Shown: positions 51,990 to 63,601 of the stretch, piece after piece | How the letters are laid out: each line of letters starts with the position of its first letter | How positions within the stretch are numbered: the stretch's first letter is position 1 | Assembly: GCA_963576735.1 (NCBI GenBank) | Contig: OY755177.1 | Location: 18,166,001-18,230,000 of the forward strand | From: Bedellia somnulentella | Lineage: Eukaryota > Arthropoda > Insecta > Lepidoptera > Bedelliidae | Direction of reading: 5' to 3' | Length of the DNA stretch: 64,000 bases | The notes under the pieces: generated by a model | The model's input: the letters and a program-made list of their open reading frames with translations, nothing else | Database searches by the model: none | What the model was told of the DNA's origin: nothing | Position numbers and translations under genes: made by a program

Positions 51990-52445
51990 GCTAAGTTTAA
52001 ATCTTTTTGTTCATGAAAACCTCATGTGGGGATAATTACTAAAAAATAAAGAATAAAATAGAGAAAGAAAAATTGTCGCCCCGCCTGTGTCGAAAAAAAG
52101 AAAAAAAATAATTCTTTCCTTTATTTATTTTTTATTTATTAGTAATTATCCCCACATGAGGTTTTCATGAACAAAAAGTTTTAAATTATCTGATAGTTAG
52201 GCGTTTTCAACATTTGCATTCTATCTGAAAAGGTAGACAAGTGGCCTTTCGAATTAGTAATAATTCGGAGGTAGGAAACGCAAACACTACTTAAACGTGT
52301 AAAAAAGAAATAAAGGATGGAAGAATTTCGCACTGGCAGCCAATTGACACGGTAGCTCAGTTGGCAGAGCGTCGGGGCGTTTACCCGAGGTCGCGTCCCC
52401 GCCTGTGTCGAAATTTTTCTTTCCTTTATTTATTCTTTATTCTAG
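51990..52445 (+). repeat. Family C units, with deleted core at 52346-52409
   Basis: A full-length unit (TTTCATGAACAAAAAG..GCATTCTATCTGAAAAGGTA) like the 41.4 kb array but more diverged. The core lacks the T loop (GGTCGCGTCCCCGCC). A second core at 52075-52095 is only GCCCCGCCTGTGTCG. The left 90 bases are inverted. Confidence 0.78.
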
Positions 52446-52848
52446 CTAAGTTGTTGGATTTTAACGAGAGTGAAATATTGACATTTAGCATAACTTGTAC
52501 AGCTTTGAAATGACATAAGGCATTATTATCTTAAGGCCTTTTTTAAGTATTTGGATAAGTTTTCGAAAGATTTATATAATGATTCTGTAAAAAACATTAA
52601 GGCAATACAAAACATTTGATGAAAGTATATTGTTAAGAGCGTGATTGTGCATTCTGGGGGCTGTTTTATAAAATACAGGCACAGTTCAACGCCTTTGTAA
52701 TTCACTTCAAATAGCAAAAACGGCAATCTTCTAGAATGTTTGCATTATCCAGCAGATTTTTAATGAAACATCATGCCACATGGACCAAGATTACGTGGAT
52801 ATTATCCCGGATACCATCTCATTAAACCCAGTTCAAGTAAAACCAACT
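52446..52848. other. AT-rich stretch, nothing recognised
   Basis: A 66-codon minus frame (52526-52726) has no supporting signals. Confidence 0.35.
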
Positions 52849-53058
52849 ACATATACTCACGGCTATAAATCCCAAAAAGGGGTAGCCAGAGTTTTAAAGC
52901 TAGAAACTCCTCAGCCACATTTGGAAGATTATAGGGGACAAGAAGGTAGAAATAAAGTATCGTTGGTGATTGTTCTTCAACCGTATCACCCAAAAAAAGC
53001 CACTTAAAAAAGGCCGATACCCTTACTCGCCTCGTACGACACCCGTGGGTAGAAAAGT
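52849..53058 (-). repeat. Family B short retroposon
   Basis: ACATATACTCACGGCTATAA to CGACACCCGTGGGTAGAAAAG; 5'-truncated. Confidence 0.82.
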
Positions 53059-53339
53059 AAAAGTATCGGTTAATAGAAATGCTAGTAAACAATGGTGCTA
53101 GATGCAGTAAACAGTGTCAATGCCGGGATGTCGATCGCGCATGCGGCCTCGCAGGCTGACGGCAACAAATTGGTGATTTTCCTCATCCATTTGAAATCAG
53201 CTGCGTCCCACCGAAGGCCACTTGTGAAACGAATGCCGAACGGTTTTTCCAATACTGCTATTATACTGTATTATCTATTTACGGTTACGATTCTATAGTA
53301 CTTTTATAAACAATATATTCATAATATTACACAAATGGA

Positions 53340-53560
53340 ATAGCTCGGGGAACTGCTGAGGAAGTAGACGGACGTTCTTCGGAGGGCACGTGAAGCCGTC
53401 AGTCCCGGATACTATCACGGTAGTCGTTAGTCTACCAACTCGCACTTGGCTAGAGTGGTGGACTAAGGCCAAATCAGCCTGAACAGGGTATGCTCAAGCA
53501 TCTTGGTGGGACATACTCGTATATGGGCTGTGAGGATACAAATGGGATAGCTCGGGGAAG
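53340..53560 (+). repeat. RTE-like LINE 3' UTR fragment
   Basis: AGGGCACGTGAAGCCGTCAG, TCCCGGATACTATCACGG and GGTGGACTAAGGCC are blocks known from lepidopteran RTE-type 3' UTRs. ATGGGATAGCTCGGGGAA recurs at 53548, so two pieces may be joined. Confidence 0.5.
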
Positions 53561-53639
53561 AACCACCGCTTCTCATGCAGGAGATGCGAGTAAAAATGCT
53601 GAGGCAATAGACCTTCTTCGTATCAAGAGGATGCACGGC

Positions 53640-53710
53640 CCAAGCAAAACATGAAGTTCAGAAGTATTGGGACCTCTCGCCTTCAAAGATATGATGCGTG
53701 AAAGTTAAAT
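53640..53710 (+). repeat. Family A SINE, 3' fragment
   Basis: CCCAAGCAAAACATG, GAAGTTCAGAAGTATTGGGA and GATGCGTGAAAGTT. Confidence 0.55.
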
Positions 53711-55000
53711 TTTGAATTTGAGCTGTCTAAAATCATAACAATAATGACGTATGGTGTAGGAAAATAATTCTACGATGTATTTTGATCGAGTCCTTAATAC
53801 AAAGCCGCAGTAGTTATTAATGCAATTTGGTCGCTCTGAGCTGAAAAAGGATTCTGATATAGTTTTTTTTATATAAATGAGATTGAATAAACAGAAAGGA
53901 ACAAGTTAACTGAAAAGTTAAATAGTTAGTCACGCAACTAAAACATAAAACTAAAATGTTCGTGCAATTAAACGAGCAGGATGTTTGAAAGAATTTAATG
54001 TTCCAATTATTGATTAAATTGTGTATTATATGTACAACCAATTAAAGATAAGATCTTCTATGGAAATTGGCGGAAAGAGTTAGTTAAAAATATACAGAAA
54101 TAATATAACTAAAATACTGATTGATTATTCATATAAAATCTGTAATTGTATATTATTCATCAAAAGATATATTGCAGTTACATGGAACAGTGACTCGACC
54201 AAAGTTTGAAACAATACTATGGGAGGGTGTGTGAGGAGCTACCAACACATAATTGATAGATCTGACTGTCAATTGAAAGTCCACGTTGGTAACATAAGTG
54301 TGAGTTTACTATAATATGCACATAGGCCAAAGTTGCCTTTGAAAATGGGTCAAACGGGGGTTCCGCACCCTTCGTCTACAGTTTTTACTTAGTGTACAGT
54401 TTAGCTAATCTATAGTTCTTTTTTGTTTATTAATGTTTATATAATGCACCATATTGCTTCCTGAGCCAATGAAAACATCATTTGTTTCTTTTTTTCTTTC
54501 TTATTAGTTTATTATTGAGCACATTTTTAAAATACACAACAACAGCCAATACCGCCAAAATAAAAAAAAAAATAAGAGAAACGGTTCTGGTAAATAAAAA
54601 TTTTGAGCCAATTTTTTATTCTTTTTCACATTGTATATCTTATGTTAGTGGACTACAAACCTAGAAGTCTATCGTATTTTTACCATTTATAATGAAAATA
54701 CTGCAGCCCAATAGATCGAAAGGTAACATAAATGAATTTACCCGACAAAACATGAGTTATTTACCTTCATGCTCTGACGTTTATTTAATAGCACAATAAA
54801 TAAAATTACAGCCACCAAACATGGTTCGTTCTTTGACGTCACATATTGTTTACAATAAAATCCTTTGAAAATACTAGCATCATATTTAATTTTAAATAAT
54901 TACGCTAGACCGTGTCGGTCAGTTTTGCATAAACTATTAATGACTTGACATGATACGGTTGTTGAATGTTAGAATCATTGATGACACAAAATACTTCAAC
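53711..55000. other. AT-rich stretch, nothing recognised
   Basis: No family A-F repeat and no convincing gene over about 1.3 kb. Confidence 0.4.
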
Positions 55001-55007
55001 TCAACTC

Positions 55008-55315
55008 AAAATCAAGCGTTGACGCCGTAGATCCCCGAAGGGATTGGCAGAGGTACTTATACTTCTAAATATACGTTACGTGATAAGGGGCAGGCCTATC
55101 GCTGTTTTTGTATGAATAAAGTGTCACATGACTAAATAAAACTCAGCCGTTCGGATTTCCTCACGATGCATTCCCTCACCGTTAACAATACCATGATAAA
55201 TTAACCACATATATGATTTTAGAAAAGACGAATATGTGTAGGCCTGACCCGGGATTCAAACCCTAATCGTTTGCACGATAAGCGGTGTCTTACCCACTGA
55301 GCTATCACGGTTGGT
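55008..55315 (-). repeat. Family A SINE, subfamily 1 head, shortened body
   Basis: TTGACGCCGTAGATCCCCGA to CTAATCGTTTGCACGATAAG and CCCACTGAGCTATCACGG; the CACCTGG..GTTC block is lost. Confidence 0.85.
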
Positions 55316-55469
55316 TACAAATTACTTCTAGAGGTTAAAGTTTCTATTAAGGGTGAATGTTTCCATGAATATTTTGAGTAACTGCTGTCATCCACTCAAA
55401 TTTTTATAGATTTTTCCGGTATGTTTATATTTGTTATAATCTAGTGTCTGAATAAAACCTATTTTATGT

Positions 55470-55590
55470 ACCCACATGCAAAACGTGCGTGCTCTGAACA
55501 CCAGGTGACAAAGTCACGTGATGTTCAGAAGTATTAGTACCTCTGCCAACCCCTCCGGGGATATTCGGCGTGAACGTTTATGTATTATTA
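55470..55590 (+). repeat. Family A SINE, subfamily 1, 5'-truncated
   Basis: From CATGCAAAACGTGCGTGCTC to CGGCGTGAACGTTTATGTAT. Confidence 0.85.
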
Positions 55591-55964
55591 TCTGTATTTT
55601 ATGTAATAAAAAGAAGTTCGATGATTCAGCATAGTAGCATATAATAGTTGTGAACGTGTCATACGAAAAACATGTGCGATTTGAAAACAAAACATCTAAG
55701 TTTCTGCTAAATATAACTAACCATAACTTGAAGACTCAAGTAAATTAATACATTGTTATTAACCCATTTGTATGCTAATGATTAAGGTAAAACAAGATAG
55801 GTTTGAATTCATAAGTGAATAATTACTGAAGAAAATAAACAGGAGTCTCTTTTGACTAACTCTGCGGTGGTATTATATCACTATGTTTACTTACACAATG
55901 AAGAAACTTCGTGGAATACGAATTAAGTTTAGGATAGATATTAAAAGGTTTTTTAAAATATAAT

Positions 55965-56314
55965 AACATAACACAAACGTTGACGTCGAATATCCCGACG
56001 AAGGGGTTGGCAGAGGTACTAATACTTCTGAACATCACGTGACATTGTCACCTGGCGTTCATAGTACCCACGTTTTGCATGGACAGTGTACTACGTGATA
56101 GGGGGCAGGCAATGTACGAATACACTGTCACTTCTAAGTACAACTCAGCCATGTGGGTTTCCTCACGATGTTTTCCCTCACAGTTAACAACCGTGATAAA
56201 TTAACCACACATATGTCTTTATAAAAGACAAATTGGTGTAGGCCCGACTCGGGATTTGAACACTAGTTGCTTGCACGTTAACCGGTGTTCTACCCATTGA
56301 GCTATCACGTCGTC
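55965..56314 (-). repeat. Family A SINE, subfamily 1, full length
   Basis: ATAACATAACACAAACG tail side to GTTGCTTGCACGTTAACCGG and CCCATTGAGCTATCACG. A 12-base GCCTATCGCCGT block is missing. Confidence 0.88.
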
Positions 56315-56369
56315 GACGTTTATTAAAAATGTTAATATAAAGCCATTTATGGTCAATGCAGAGCTTCCA

Positions 56370-56445
56370 ATTAGTAGTGGCCTAGTTGGTAGGTACCTAG
56401 CTTCTGGGGCCGGAGGTCACTGGTTCGGTTTCTAATGAGCATTTT
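56370..56445 (+). repeat. tRNA-like head (family F type)
   Basis: AGTGGCCTAGTTGGTAGG (A box) and GGTCACTGGTTCGGTTTC (B box). No functional tRNA fold. Confidence 0.45.
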
Positions 56446-57019
56446 TTACTTTCTACTTGTATTTTTTGTAGATTTTAAATTACATAGGGCCCATTTTTAA
56501 AATGAAGCTACATTTCAATTACAAGAATGGGAGTCAAGATTTCAGTATCAGTGATAATTTAAATAAATAATAGTTTGTTTCAAATTCACTTTATGATCGT
56601 TTAAATCCCTAACAACCTTAGTTGCCTCAAAAATGTTGTTAACTATTATCTGAAGCGATACTACATTATTTAAAGTGTTGAAGGATGGAAAAGTCATTAG
56701 AGGACAATCACAGAGGACACATTTTGAAAATAAAGATCTTATATCAGCGTGGCGGCGAGCGTCCGACGATTTAAGAATAAAATAGCATGTATGAAAATAT
56801 TTATGAATATAAACGAAGCGTAAAAAATTTGTCTAAATCGTACAAAATACTATTTCAGTAAGACCGTTTTTTCGCCCATCGGAAACCAATAGCGTTTAAG
56901 CATAGTGTATAAATTACAAATACTTCGATTAGAATAAGTCATAGATTATAACTAAACGTTTCACCGCAACGGGTTTTATCGACCTTCACGAAATAAAAAG
57001 ATAAATGTATACATCTGTA

Positions 57020-57155
57020 GGGCAAGCACGAGCGCTATTTTATCGACACGATAACGGTTCGAATGAGATGGCAGTATACGATACTAAGTAAGTGTGTAAG
57101 AGATGGCTGCTTTATCGCACGCGATAACTATTTTTAACTCCGCTCGTGCTTGCCC
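57020..57155. mobile_element. MITE, copy 2 of the family at 33729
   Basis: GGGCAAGCACGAGCG and CGCTCGTGCTTGCCC are perfect 15-bp inverted ends. The inside shares GAATGAGATGGCAGTATACG-like and TAAGAGATGGC blocks with the first copy. Confidence 0.78.
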
Positions 57156-57631
57156 TTCTGATTTAGTATCTAAATAATAGTGGCGCCGCAAAAACTACAC
57201 TATAGTATTACAATAGGCAGACAGGAAGATAAACCTATCAAATTAAGAAGTGTATTATGTTTGTATTATGTTGGATAAGTTCCGACAATGACAGCTGGTC
57301 GGTTGCGCAGGCGCACGCTCTTCTACTAGCGGTCAGTCACGCTTTTTTAATTTCTCGGCCATTTTGTGTACTGCTTTATATAGGGTTGCCACACGGTAAT
57401 GTTTCTGAATACGTATTTGGGTTTCGTTATTTATATACAATAAGGACGAGATTACGCTTAGAGAATAAGAGAGATTAAGTAATAGAATTTGGGTAATGGA
57501 TTATAAACAACATTAATATAATTACAAAAATAATGATTGGGTAGTTTGAAAAGAATTAAAATAGGTCGGAGTCTAAATACACAAAATATCTTTAGTAACA
57601 TCGTTGTCTAGAATCTACATCTTCATTTCAG

Positions 57632-60600
57632 AAATCAACCATTTATAAAACAAATAAAACCTACTGATCATTACAAAATCTATAATCTTGATACAGAACA
57701 GTTCAAAACCAAATTAATCAGCGACAACCCTAACAAAGTTGGCGAGATGAAAATGAAATCGTCTCAATTTAATTCAAGAGCATTTCAAATGTTTATGCTA
57801 ATAAGGAAACACGCAGATACAGCCGCTAGCCATTTACAATCCATGCTGCAGACTGCAAGTGAATTCGAACAAAAAAGTAAGAAAGTCACTATTTCACTTA
57901 ATATATACATAATTTCACAATTTTGATTTTAATTGTAGTTTTAGTAACAAAAATGAGTATAAATTGAAAATTAGTAAATTTATATCTTGAGTTGGAAGTT
58001 TAACTCCCGATTTCTGAACTGAGTATTCTAGCTGAGAACAACTTAAGTATCGTTTTGTCTCATTCAGTTGTTAAGATTTCAATGCGACAGAACGATATTT
58101 ACGTTGTTCTCAGCTGGAATACTCAATTCAAAAATCGGGCGTTAATCAATTTAGATATGAAATAAGTTCTTCGAAATAAATGAATTTTACATTTAAGTGA
58201 ATTTCTAAATCTGAAGATTACATCCTTCACGCTATTAAAATCCCTGCCATGTTTACTTTCAATTTCGTGACAAATCTTTTACACGATCTCATTCTTTAAA
58301 GTATCCCAAGTATATTCCCATCAAGGTTAGTCAGAGTACTAAAAGACTATACATAACATAACATAACAAAAACGTACACGCCAAATACCCCCGAAGGGGT
58401 TGGCAGAGGTACTAATACTTCTGAACATCACGCGACTTTGTCACCTGGTGTTCAGAGTACCCACGTTTTGCATGGACAGTGTACTCACGTGATAGGGGGC
58501 AGGCCTATCGCCTTTTTGTACGAATACACTGTCACATGACTAAGTACAAATCAGTCATGTGGGTTTCCTCACGATGTTTTCCCTCACCGTTAAACCTCAA
58601 CCATGATAAATTAACCACACATATGTCTTTAGAAAAGACAAATTGGTGTAGGCCCGTCCCGGGATTTGAACACTAGTCGCTTGCACGTTAACCGGTGTTC
58701 TACCCACTGAGCTATCACGTCGTAAAAACCTATATTTCTTTTAATACATATAATACTCATATCATTTTGATGAATACAAACAATATATATGTCGCTTTAT
58801 ACTCGTGCTGTTAACACTCAATTCAATATTAGTAAATAAGTTGTAAATTGCATATGTAAATTTAATTAATATATTTTTTATTCATTTGTATATTGTTATT
58901 GTCTCAATTCATTCCTGCATATCAGATCCATTTAACGATTATTTGCTAATTAAGCACTTACACACGAAACGGGGTAGTGCTATATTGATAAGAACAATTC
59001 TTTGTTGCACATTACAAGAACAAAATTCTACTGATATCATGATCCTTAACTAAGTACAATGGCGGTCTTATTGCTTGAAGCGAATTCTTCCAGCCATTTT
59101 TCATGATAAATAAATGGTTATATGAGAATTAAATAGATTGTAGAGTAACGTCCAGAATAGCACCACTCCATTTATTCTCGCAGGTGACGTACGAGGTGAC
59201 TAATAATTTTGGGACTTTTTAGGCAATCGCAGGGATATGTGGAAACCCATCCCCTACTGTACTTTAATTTTCTATCACTTTTCTTGTAAGCTTCTAATAG
59301 TGTCTGATGAATTTCCAATTCCGACGCTCTGCCTACTTATTTTTGGGTTTTATAACCCATGAGTATACGTATGCATAGATACCAAAAAACTGATTGTTTA
59401 AAAGCAAACAGATATCACAGTAATAATGTCCTAGCATTACGTAGCATGCACTTTCAATTTCGTGCGAAACGCAATTAGCATGGCCGCGGCCAACGCTTTA
59501 TACAAACGGAACTACACTCCAACATGACATGCTCTAAGTAGCCGACTTAGCTATATCCGTCTGGGCCTATTGTTTTAACTGTTTCAACAAACTATACTAT
59601 GTTATGTTATTTATACTATGCTACATACATACATACATATACTCACGGTAATATTTCCCTAGAAGGAATAGCCAGAGCTAAGGAATTATAAATTCCTCAG
59701 CCACTTTTGGAAGTTGAGTGGGGAAAAGATGGTAGAATAAAGGTTGTTGGTGATGGGTCTCCAACCGCATCGCCCAAAAATCTAATAAAAAGCCCCAATA
59801 CCCTTAGTCGCCTCTTATGACACCCGTGGGTAGAAAGGGGTAGTGACATTCTAAGCCGGCACTACACGACAAATACAAAAAGTAGAAACAAATAAACTTA
59901 TACAAGAACTCTGGTTTTTTTATGATGGGATTATCAAGGCTCATGAAATCGATGTAAACGAAGCCAGAGAGGTTTGCCAGGATCGTACAAAGTGGCGATC
60001 GATAGTCTCTGCCTACCCCAATGGGAACTAACGGCGTGAGAATATGTATGTATGTATGAACTCGATTGGGTATAAGTAAAAAGTACATATATGTAGGTAC
60101 TCAAGTTATAAGTTCCTGCAATGGGTAGGCAGGTTGATATCCACTTTCTACGAATGTGGCATACCACTCGAGCTTCATTTACATTTATTAATCATTGTCA
60201 CAGAAATAAACCTGTAACCAAAATCAACCTCTACCAACATTCCCCAGATATAGATACTGAAGATATGCCAATTTTATGAAAAAAATAATTGAGATGGATT
60301 TCTTACAACGCTGCGATGCAATGTCAATCTCCCCGCATAGCAATACGATATTGTTATTGCAACAATGTGAACGCGGTATATTATGTGATAAAAGATATAT
60401 ATAATTTATGGCTTATTGACCCCACTTTGCCATTTATGTGTGTTGTCAACGCCGAGCACCCAAAGAGTTCAAACATACGCGTAGATTACAATATTTCACA
60501 AGTTTTACAACTAAATGAGGTATGATACCAAATTTCTATCTAAGTCAATGTCTCTCATAACAGTAGCAATAGAAAAAATGTATCTTATCCGTGCAATTAA

Positions 60601-62885
60601 CTAACAATTTTAAATATTGATAGAATAATCAGTTCAGTATGTTTTATGTTTATCTTCCTTGCTATTAATCCTAGGCTATGATCCAGTTTTGAAATATAAT
60701 GCAATATTATTTTTTTATTATTTTTTTCTATAAGACTAACTCCAACACTCACAGATATATGCATGAGGATCTTTATAGAAAATATAATCGTTATTGGCCT
60801 TCAGTATTATAGAATCGATAAAAACAATGTTTTACTTAAAATAATCGTACGCTGTGAAAACGAAACAAACACAAAAGCTCAGAATTGAATGCAAAGAACT
60901 TTAGAAATTGACCATTTGTATATAATTTTCAAGGTTGTTAGAATTTCAATGATACAATTTAAAGCCTTTGCAAGTGCTTTATAACGTTGGCAAAGTTTCA
61001 ATAATAAGTATTTGTTAAACCAAAACCATTTTATTTAATCCGTTTTGTGTGATAATTATAAATTAGCTGGAATGGACTTCTCTAAATGGCAAATTGTATT
61101 ATTTATTACTTTTAGTTTTACGCCGGCTGCTTATAACAAAGTGTATTTTTAGTATTTAAGAATCCATTAATTTTCTTTGAAAGTTATTTATCATACTTTT
61201 GTACTATAAAGCCATACTTCAAAAGAGATGCTAATTCGGTATGCAAAGTTTTACTTAAGTGATGCTGATTACAAAACCATTTCGAGATATTATGGTTATA
61301 AACAATATTTTCTTGTAATTATATCAATTGAAGCTAAGATGACTGTTATTTTATCTAAAAACTGTAACAGTGTTTGACCTTCAATGTTGTTACAAAGACA
61401 TACGGTTTTGCAGTTTATTAATAAAATATCGAAAATCATAGTTTTGTTTGGTATAATATCGTAATAATTTCATTTGACATCACAAATTCTTGATGTGTTT
61501 TGCAATCAGCAACATTTTTATAAAACATTTCGCTTTATTTGCATGTCGCTACGTGATTTTATCGATCGATGACGTCATTAAGGACAAAAAGTAAACAAAT
61601 TTTAAAAAATCATAACTTTACAATTACTCATTTTAAATAGAAAATATTCAAATTAGTGTTTTATTTTCGTATTTACTATCAAATAAAAATATTTAATAAA
61701 TACCAAAAAAAAACTTTGCATACCGAATTGCATAGTAAACATACAGTAATGTGCAACATAATTCCAACTTAACATCCTTTGGTCAATTTAAACATTTAAA
61801 ACTAATGATATCCCCTGCACTGCACATAAAACCAAGCAAATATTAAAAAAAGAAAAGTATGCAAGTAAAGAAAAGTAAAAACAAGACTAAAACTAACTTT
61901 TCTTTTTAAATTTGGCTAAGAATCCGTTAGTTGGTGACGTCGGAATTACGTGCATTGACATTTTCACTTTTTAATTTATTTGCGTTTCGTTCCAAATTCA
62001 AGCCGGTCTATTAATATGACAGGCCGATGTTGTTACGTCACAATTATTTGATTAGAAATCAGCGTATAACTTAATACGGTACGTGACTTGAAGAATTTTC
62101 AATCGGTATGAATGAAGGTGATACAATTTGTACAGAGTACTTAAGTTAATTATTTAAACGTAAAATTGTGTTGCATTTTTTATGATTTCCGTTTTATTAG
62201 AAAACTAAGTATGAAAAAACGATAATTTAGACTAAACTAAGCTATCATTTCATTTGGCTTATTTAACAATACAGAATATTTTCGAAAACACACCAAGCCA
62301 CCTAGATTATGTAAAAAAAAACAGCAACTTAGCACCTTATAGTTCAACTGACCGTTTTGGTCAATCACGCCATCTCGCTTATGAAATATATAATTTTTCG
62401 GGAGTGCAGCATACAGAACTTATGTCATAATATAAATTTAAAACCAACTAACAGATTCAATCTAACAAAAACTACACAGATATAACAGTCAGCTGTGTAT
62501 AATCTCGCTCGTATCTGAACGACCTTGTCATTGCCAACTATCTCAGCACCAGTGAGGTTATATAATCGTATTTATAAAGACTGATACTATTTTCCTATTA
62601 ATAACCTTACTTTCAATGCAGGTAGCTGGTTAGCTAGTAAGCGCTAATTGGCGCTTTGTTGTTATTATCTGTGGATTTACATCGATTATTTCTTTGCATC
62701 GTTCGTTTTATATTTAGAGTGGAGGTACACAGATCGTTTTATGTAACATTTTAAATTACCTATTTTTTGTGTGTTTATGTGCAGGAAAAATACAGCTAGT
62801 ATTAGAACTGTCTATGATAAGACATGGTCAAGTGCAAGAGCAGAGAATGTTTGAGTCTTTTGAAATCGATCTATCAATAATTTGA
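57632..62885 (+). CDS. Unrecognised gene: last two coding exons
   Basis: Exon 57632-57876 follows a good acceptor (ATCTTCATTTCAG) and ends AAAAAA|GTAAGAAAG. It is open for 81 codons (NQPFIKQIKPTDHYK.., FQMFMLIRKHADTAASHLQS). Exon 62785-62885 follows TTTTTGTGTGTTTATGTGCAG. The donor leaves one base and the acceptor supplies two, so the frame is kept, and the second exon gives KIQLVLELSMIRHGQVQEQR..IDLSII and TGA at 62883-62885. The other two frames of the second exon stop sooner. The peptide is helical and soluble-looking; no signal peptide lies in these exons. The first exon(s) are not found: entry to the first exon needs two bases from upstream. I do not recognise the family. The 4.9-kb intron holds several repeats. 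Confidence 0.45.
58004..58141. mobile_element. TTAA-flanked MITE (piggyBac-like)
   Basis: TTAA lies at 58000-58003 and 58142-58145. The inner ends are inverted for about 39 bases with few changes: CTCCCGATTTCTGAACTGAG on the left against CGCCCGATTTTTGAATTGAG on the right, going on to AGCTGAGAACAAC in both. TTAA duplication is the mark of piggyBac-type transposition. It lies in the intron of the gene above. Confidence 0.8.
58352..58724 (-). repeat. Family A SINE, subfamily 1, full length
   Basis: Complete from ATAACATAACATAAC through GTCACCTGGTGTTCAGAG to AGTCGCTTGCACGTTAACC and CCCACTGAGCTATCACG. Confidence 0.9.
58985..59100 (-). repeat. Family E repeat, second copy
   Basis: CAATTCTTTGTTGCACATTA, ACAATGGCGGTCTTATTGC and GAATTCTTCCAG repeat the order seen at 12605-12762. 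Confidence 0.55.
59148..59368 (+). repeat. Family B, diverged copy
   Basis: GAGTAACGTCCAGAATAGCA to CCCATGAGTATACGTATGCAT. Confidence 0.72.
59622..59866 (-). repeat. Family B, full length
   Basis: CATACATACATACATATACT tail, body, and CACCCGTGGGTAGAAAGG to CCGGCACTACACG; GCCGGC subtype. Confidence 0.88.
59936..60058 (+). repeat. Family D LINE 3' end
   Basis: The plus frame reads DVNEAREVCQDRTKWRSIVS then AYPNGN and stop. It ends AACGGCGTGAGAATATGTATG and TATG units: the clearest view of the D tail. Confidence 0.8.
60096..60198 (-). repeat. Family D LINE 3' fragment, diverged
   Basis: CCTGCAATGGGTAGGCAGG and CTCGAGCTTCATTTACATTT match the minus orientation. Confidence 0.55.
60330..60520 (+). 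other. Possible exon with 22.4 kb-like ending
   Basis: An open frame ends PFMCVVNAEHPKSS..NISQVLQLNE and is followed by GTATGATACC. In the 22.4 kb gene exon 1 ends CMFGADGKWYCAPTNMSNVLQE followed by GTATTGTACC. Ending, phase (0) and donor look alike, but no membrane segment and no second exon were found. Confidence 0.22.
61072..61152 (+). other. Short frame with signal-peptide character
   Basis: ATG at 61072 opens a 26-codon frame, MDFSKWQIVLFITFSFTPAA then YNKVYF and TAG. It looks like a signal peptide of a secreted protein, possibly a first exon ending near AAA|GTGTAT. No matching exon in phase was found. Confidence 0.2.
61233..61729. mobile_element. TIR element with 20-bp ends
   Basis: AATTCGGTATGCAAAGTTTT at 61233-61252 is inverted at 61710-61729. 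The 497-bp unit has no coding frame. A clean target duplication was not found. Confidence 0.6.
61730..62784. other. AT-rich stretch, likely intron
   Basis: No repeat families; it precedes the acceptor at 62784. Confidence 0.35.
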
Positions 62886-63601
62886 TTAGAATTTTGGGTT
62901 AAACAGTGTCTTAAGGGATGAATTCGTACAGTGATAATTCATAGCTTATTAAGTATGGCAACCAACGCTTGGCTGGCTTCAGACCTGCATATCATGATTC
63001 CTCTGATTTGTGAAGGGGTTATAATAATGATTTGTTTGTCAAATCATTAAAGTTTTTCATATTTGTTTTGCTCTTGTAATATGATTTGATTGGCTACGTG
63101 ACCCAAAAAAATTGTGACGTAAATTTTCTGAGAGTTGTTTTTCAGTTAACTTTTTTTTTATGTTTTGTTTTTTTTATAATTTATTATCAATAACCAGAGT
63201 GAGTTAAAATTATTATCATTTATAGAAAATACTGTATCTTCCATTCAATAACAAGTTTATTTATAAAATGCAATTGATGTCTTTATAATGAGTCTCAGTA
63301 AAACAATAGATAAAACAGTTATCATAAAAATACATATTTTATCAACAACATATTTACTTTCCCAGTTACAAGTATTTAATTAAAATAAGTCAGCATATAC
63401 GAAAAGATAAGTCTTGGATTGAAATTTTTTATAATATTTTTTTATAACTTGTGAGTTATTATTTGATTTCGCGAGTTTTAAGAACTTTGTTTATATCCGA
63501 GACATTTTTGTTAGAAAAAGGTTTAATCATTGTTGTAAAGAAACGATCGGACCTTTTCATAAAAATATACCAGGTGTAATTAAAACAGCAATAAAAAAAA
63601 A
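62886..63601. other. AT-rich stretch after the last exon
   Basis: Would be 3' UTR and downstream of the gene ending at 62885. No certain polyadenylation site. Confidence 0.35.

Noticed and set aside
53092..53298. 68-codon frame MVLDAVNSVNAGMSIAHAAS..
   Set aside because: Composition is better than average, but there is no splice or homology support, and it sits between repeat fragments.
57257..57478. 73-codon frame with hydrophobic middle just before the 57.6 kb exon
   Set aside because: Its possible donor (CACACG|GTAATG) leaves the wrong phase for the exon at 57632; it looks more like a promoter or 5' UTR stretch.
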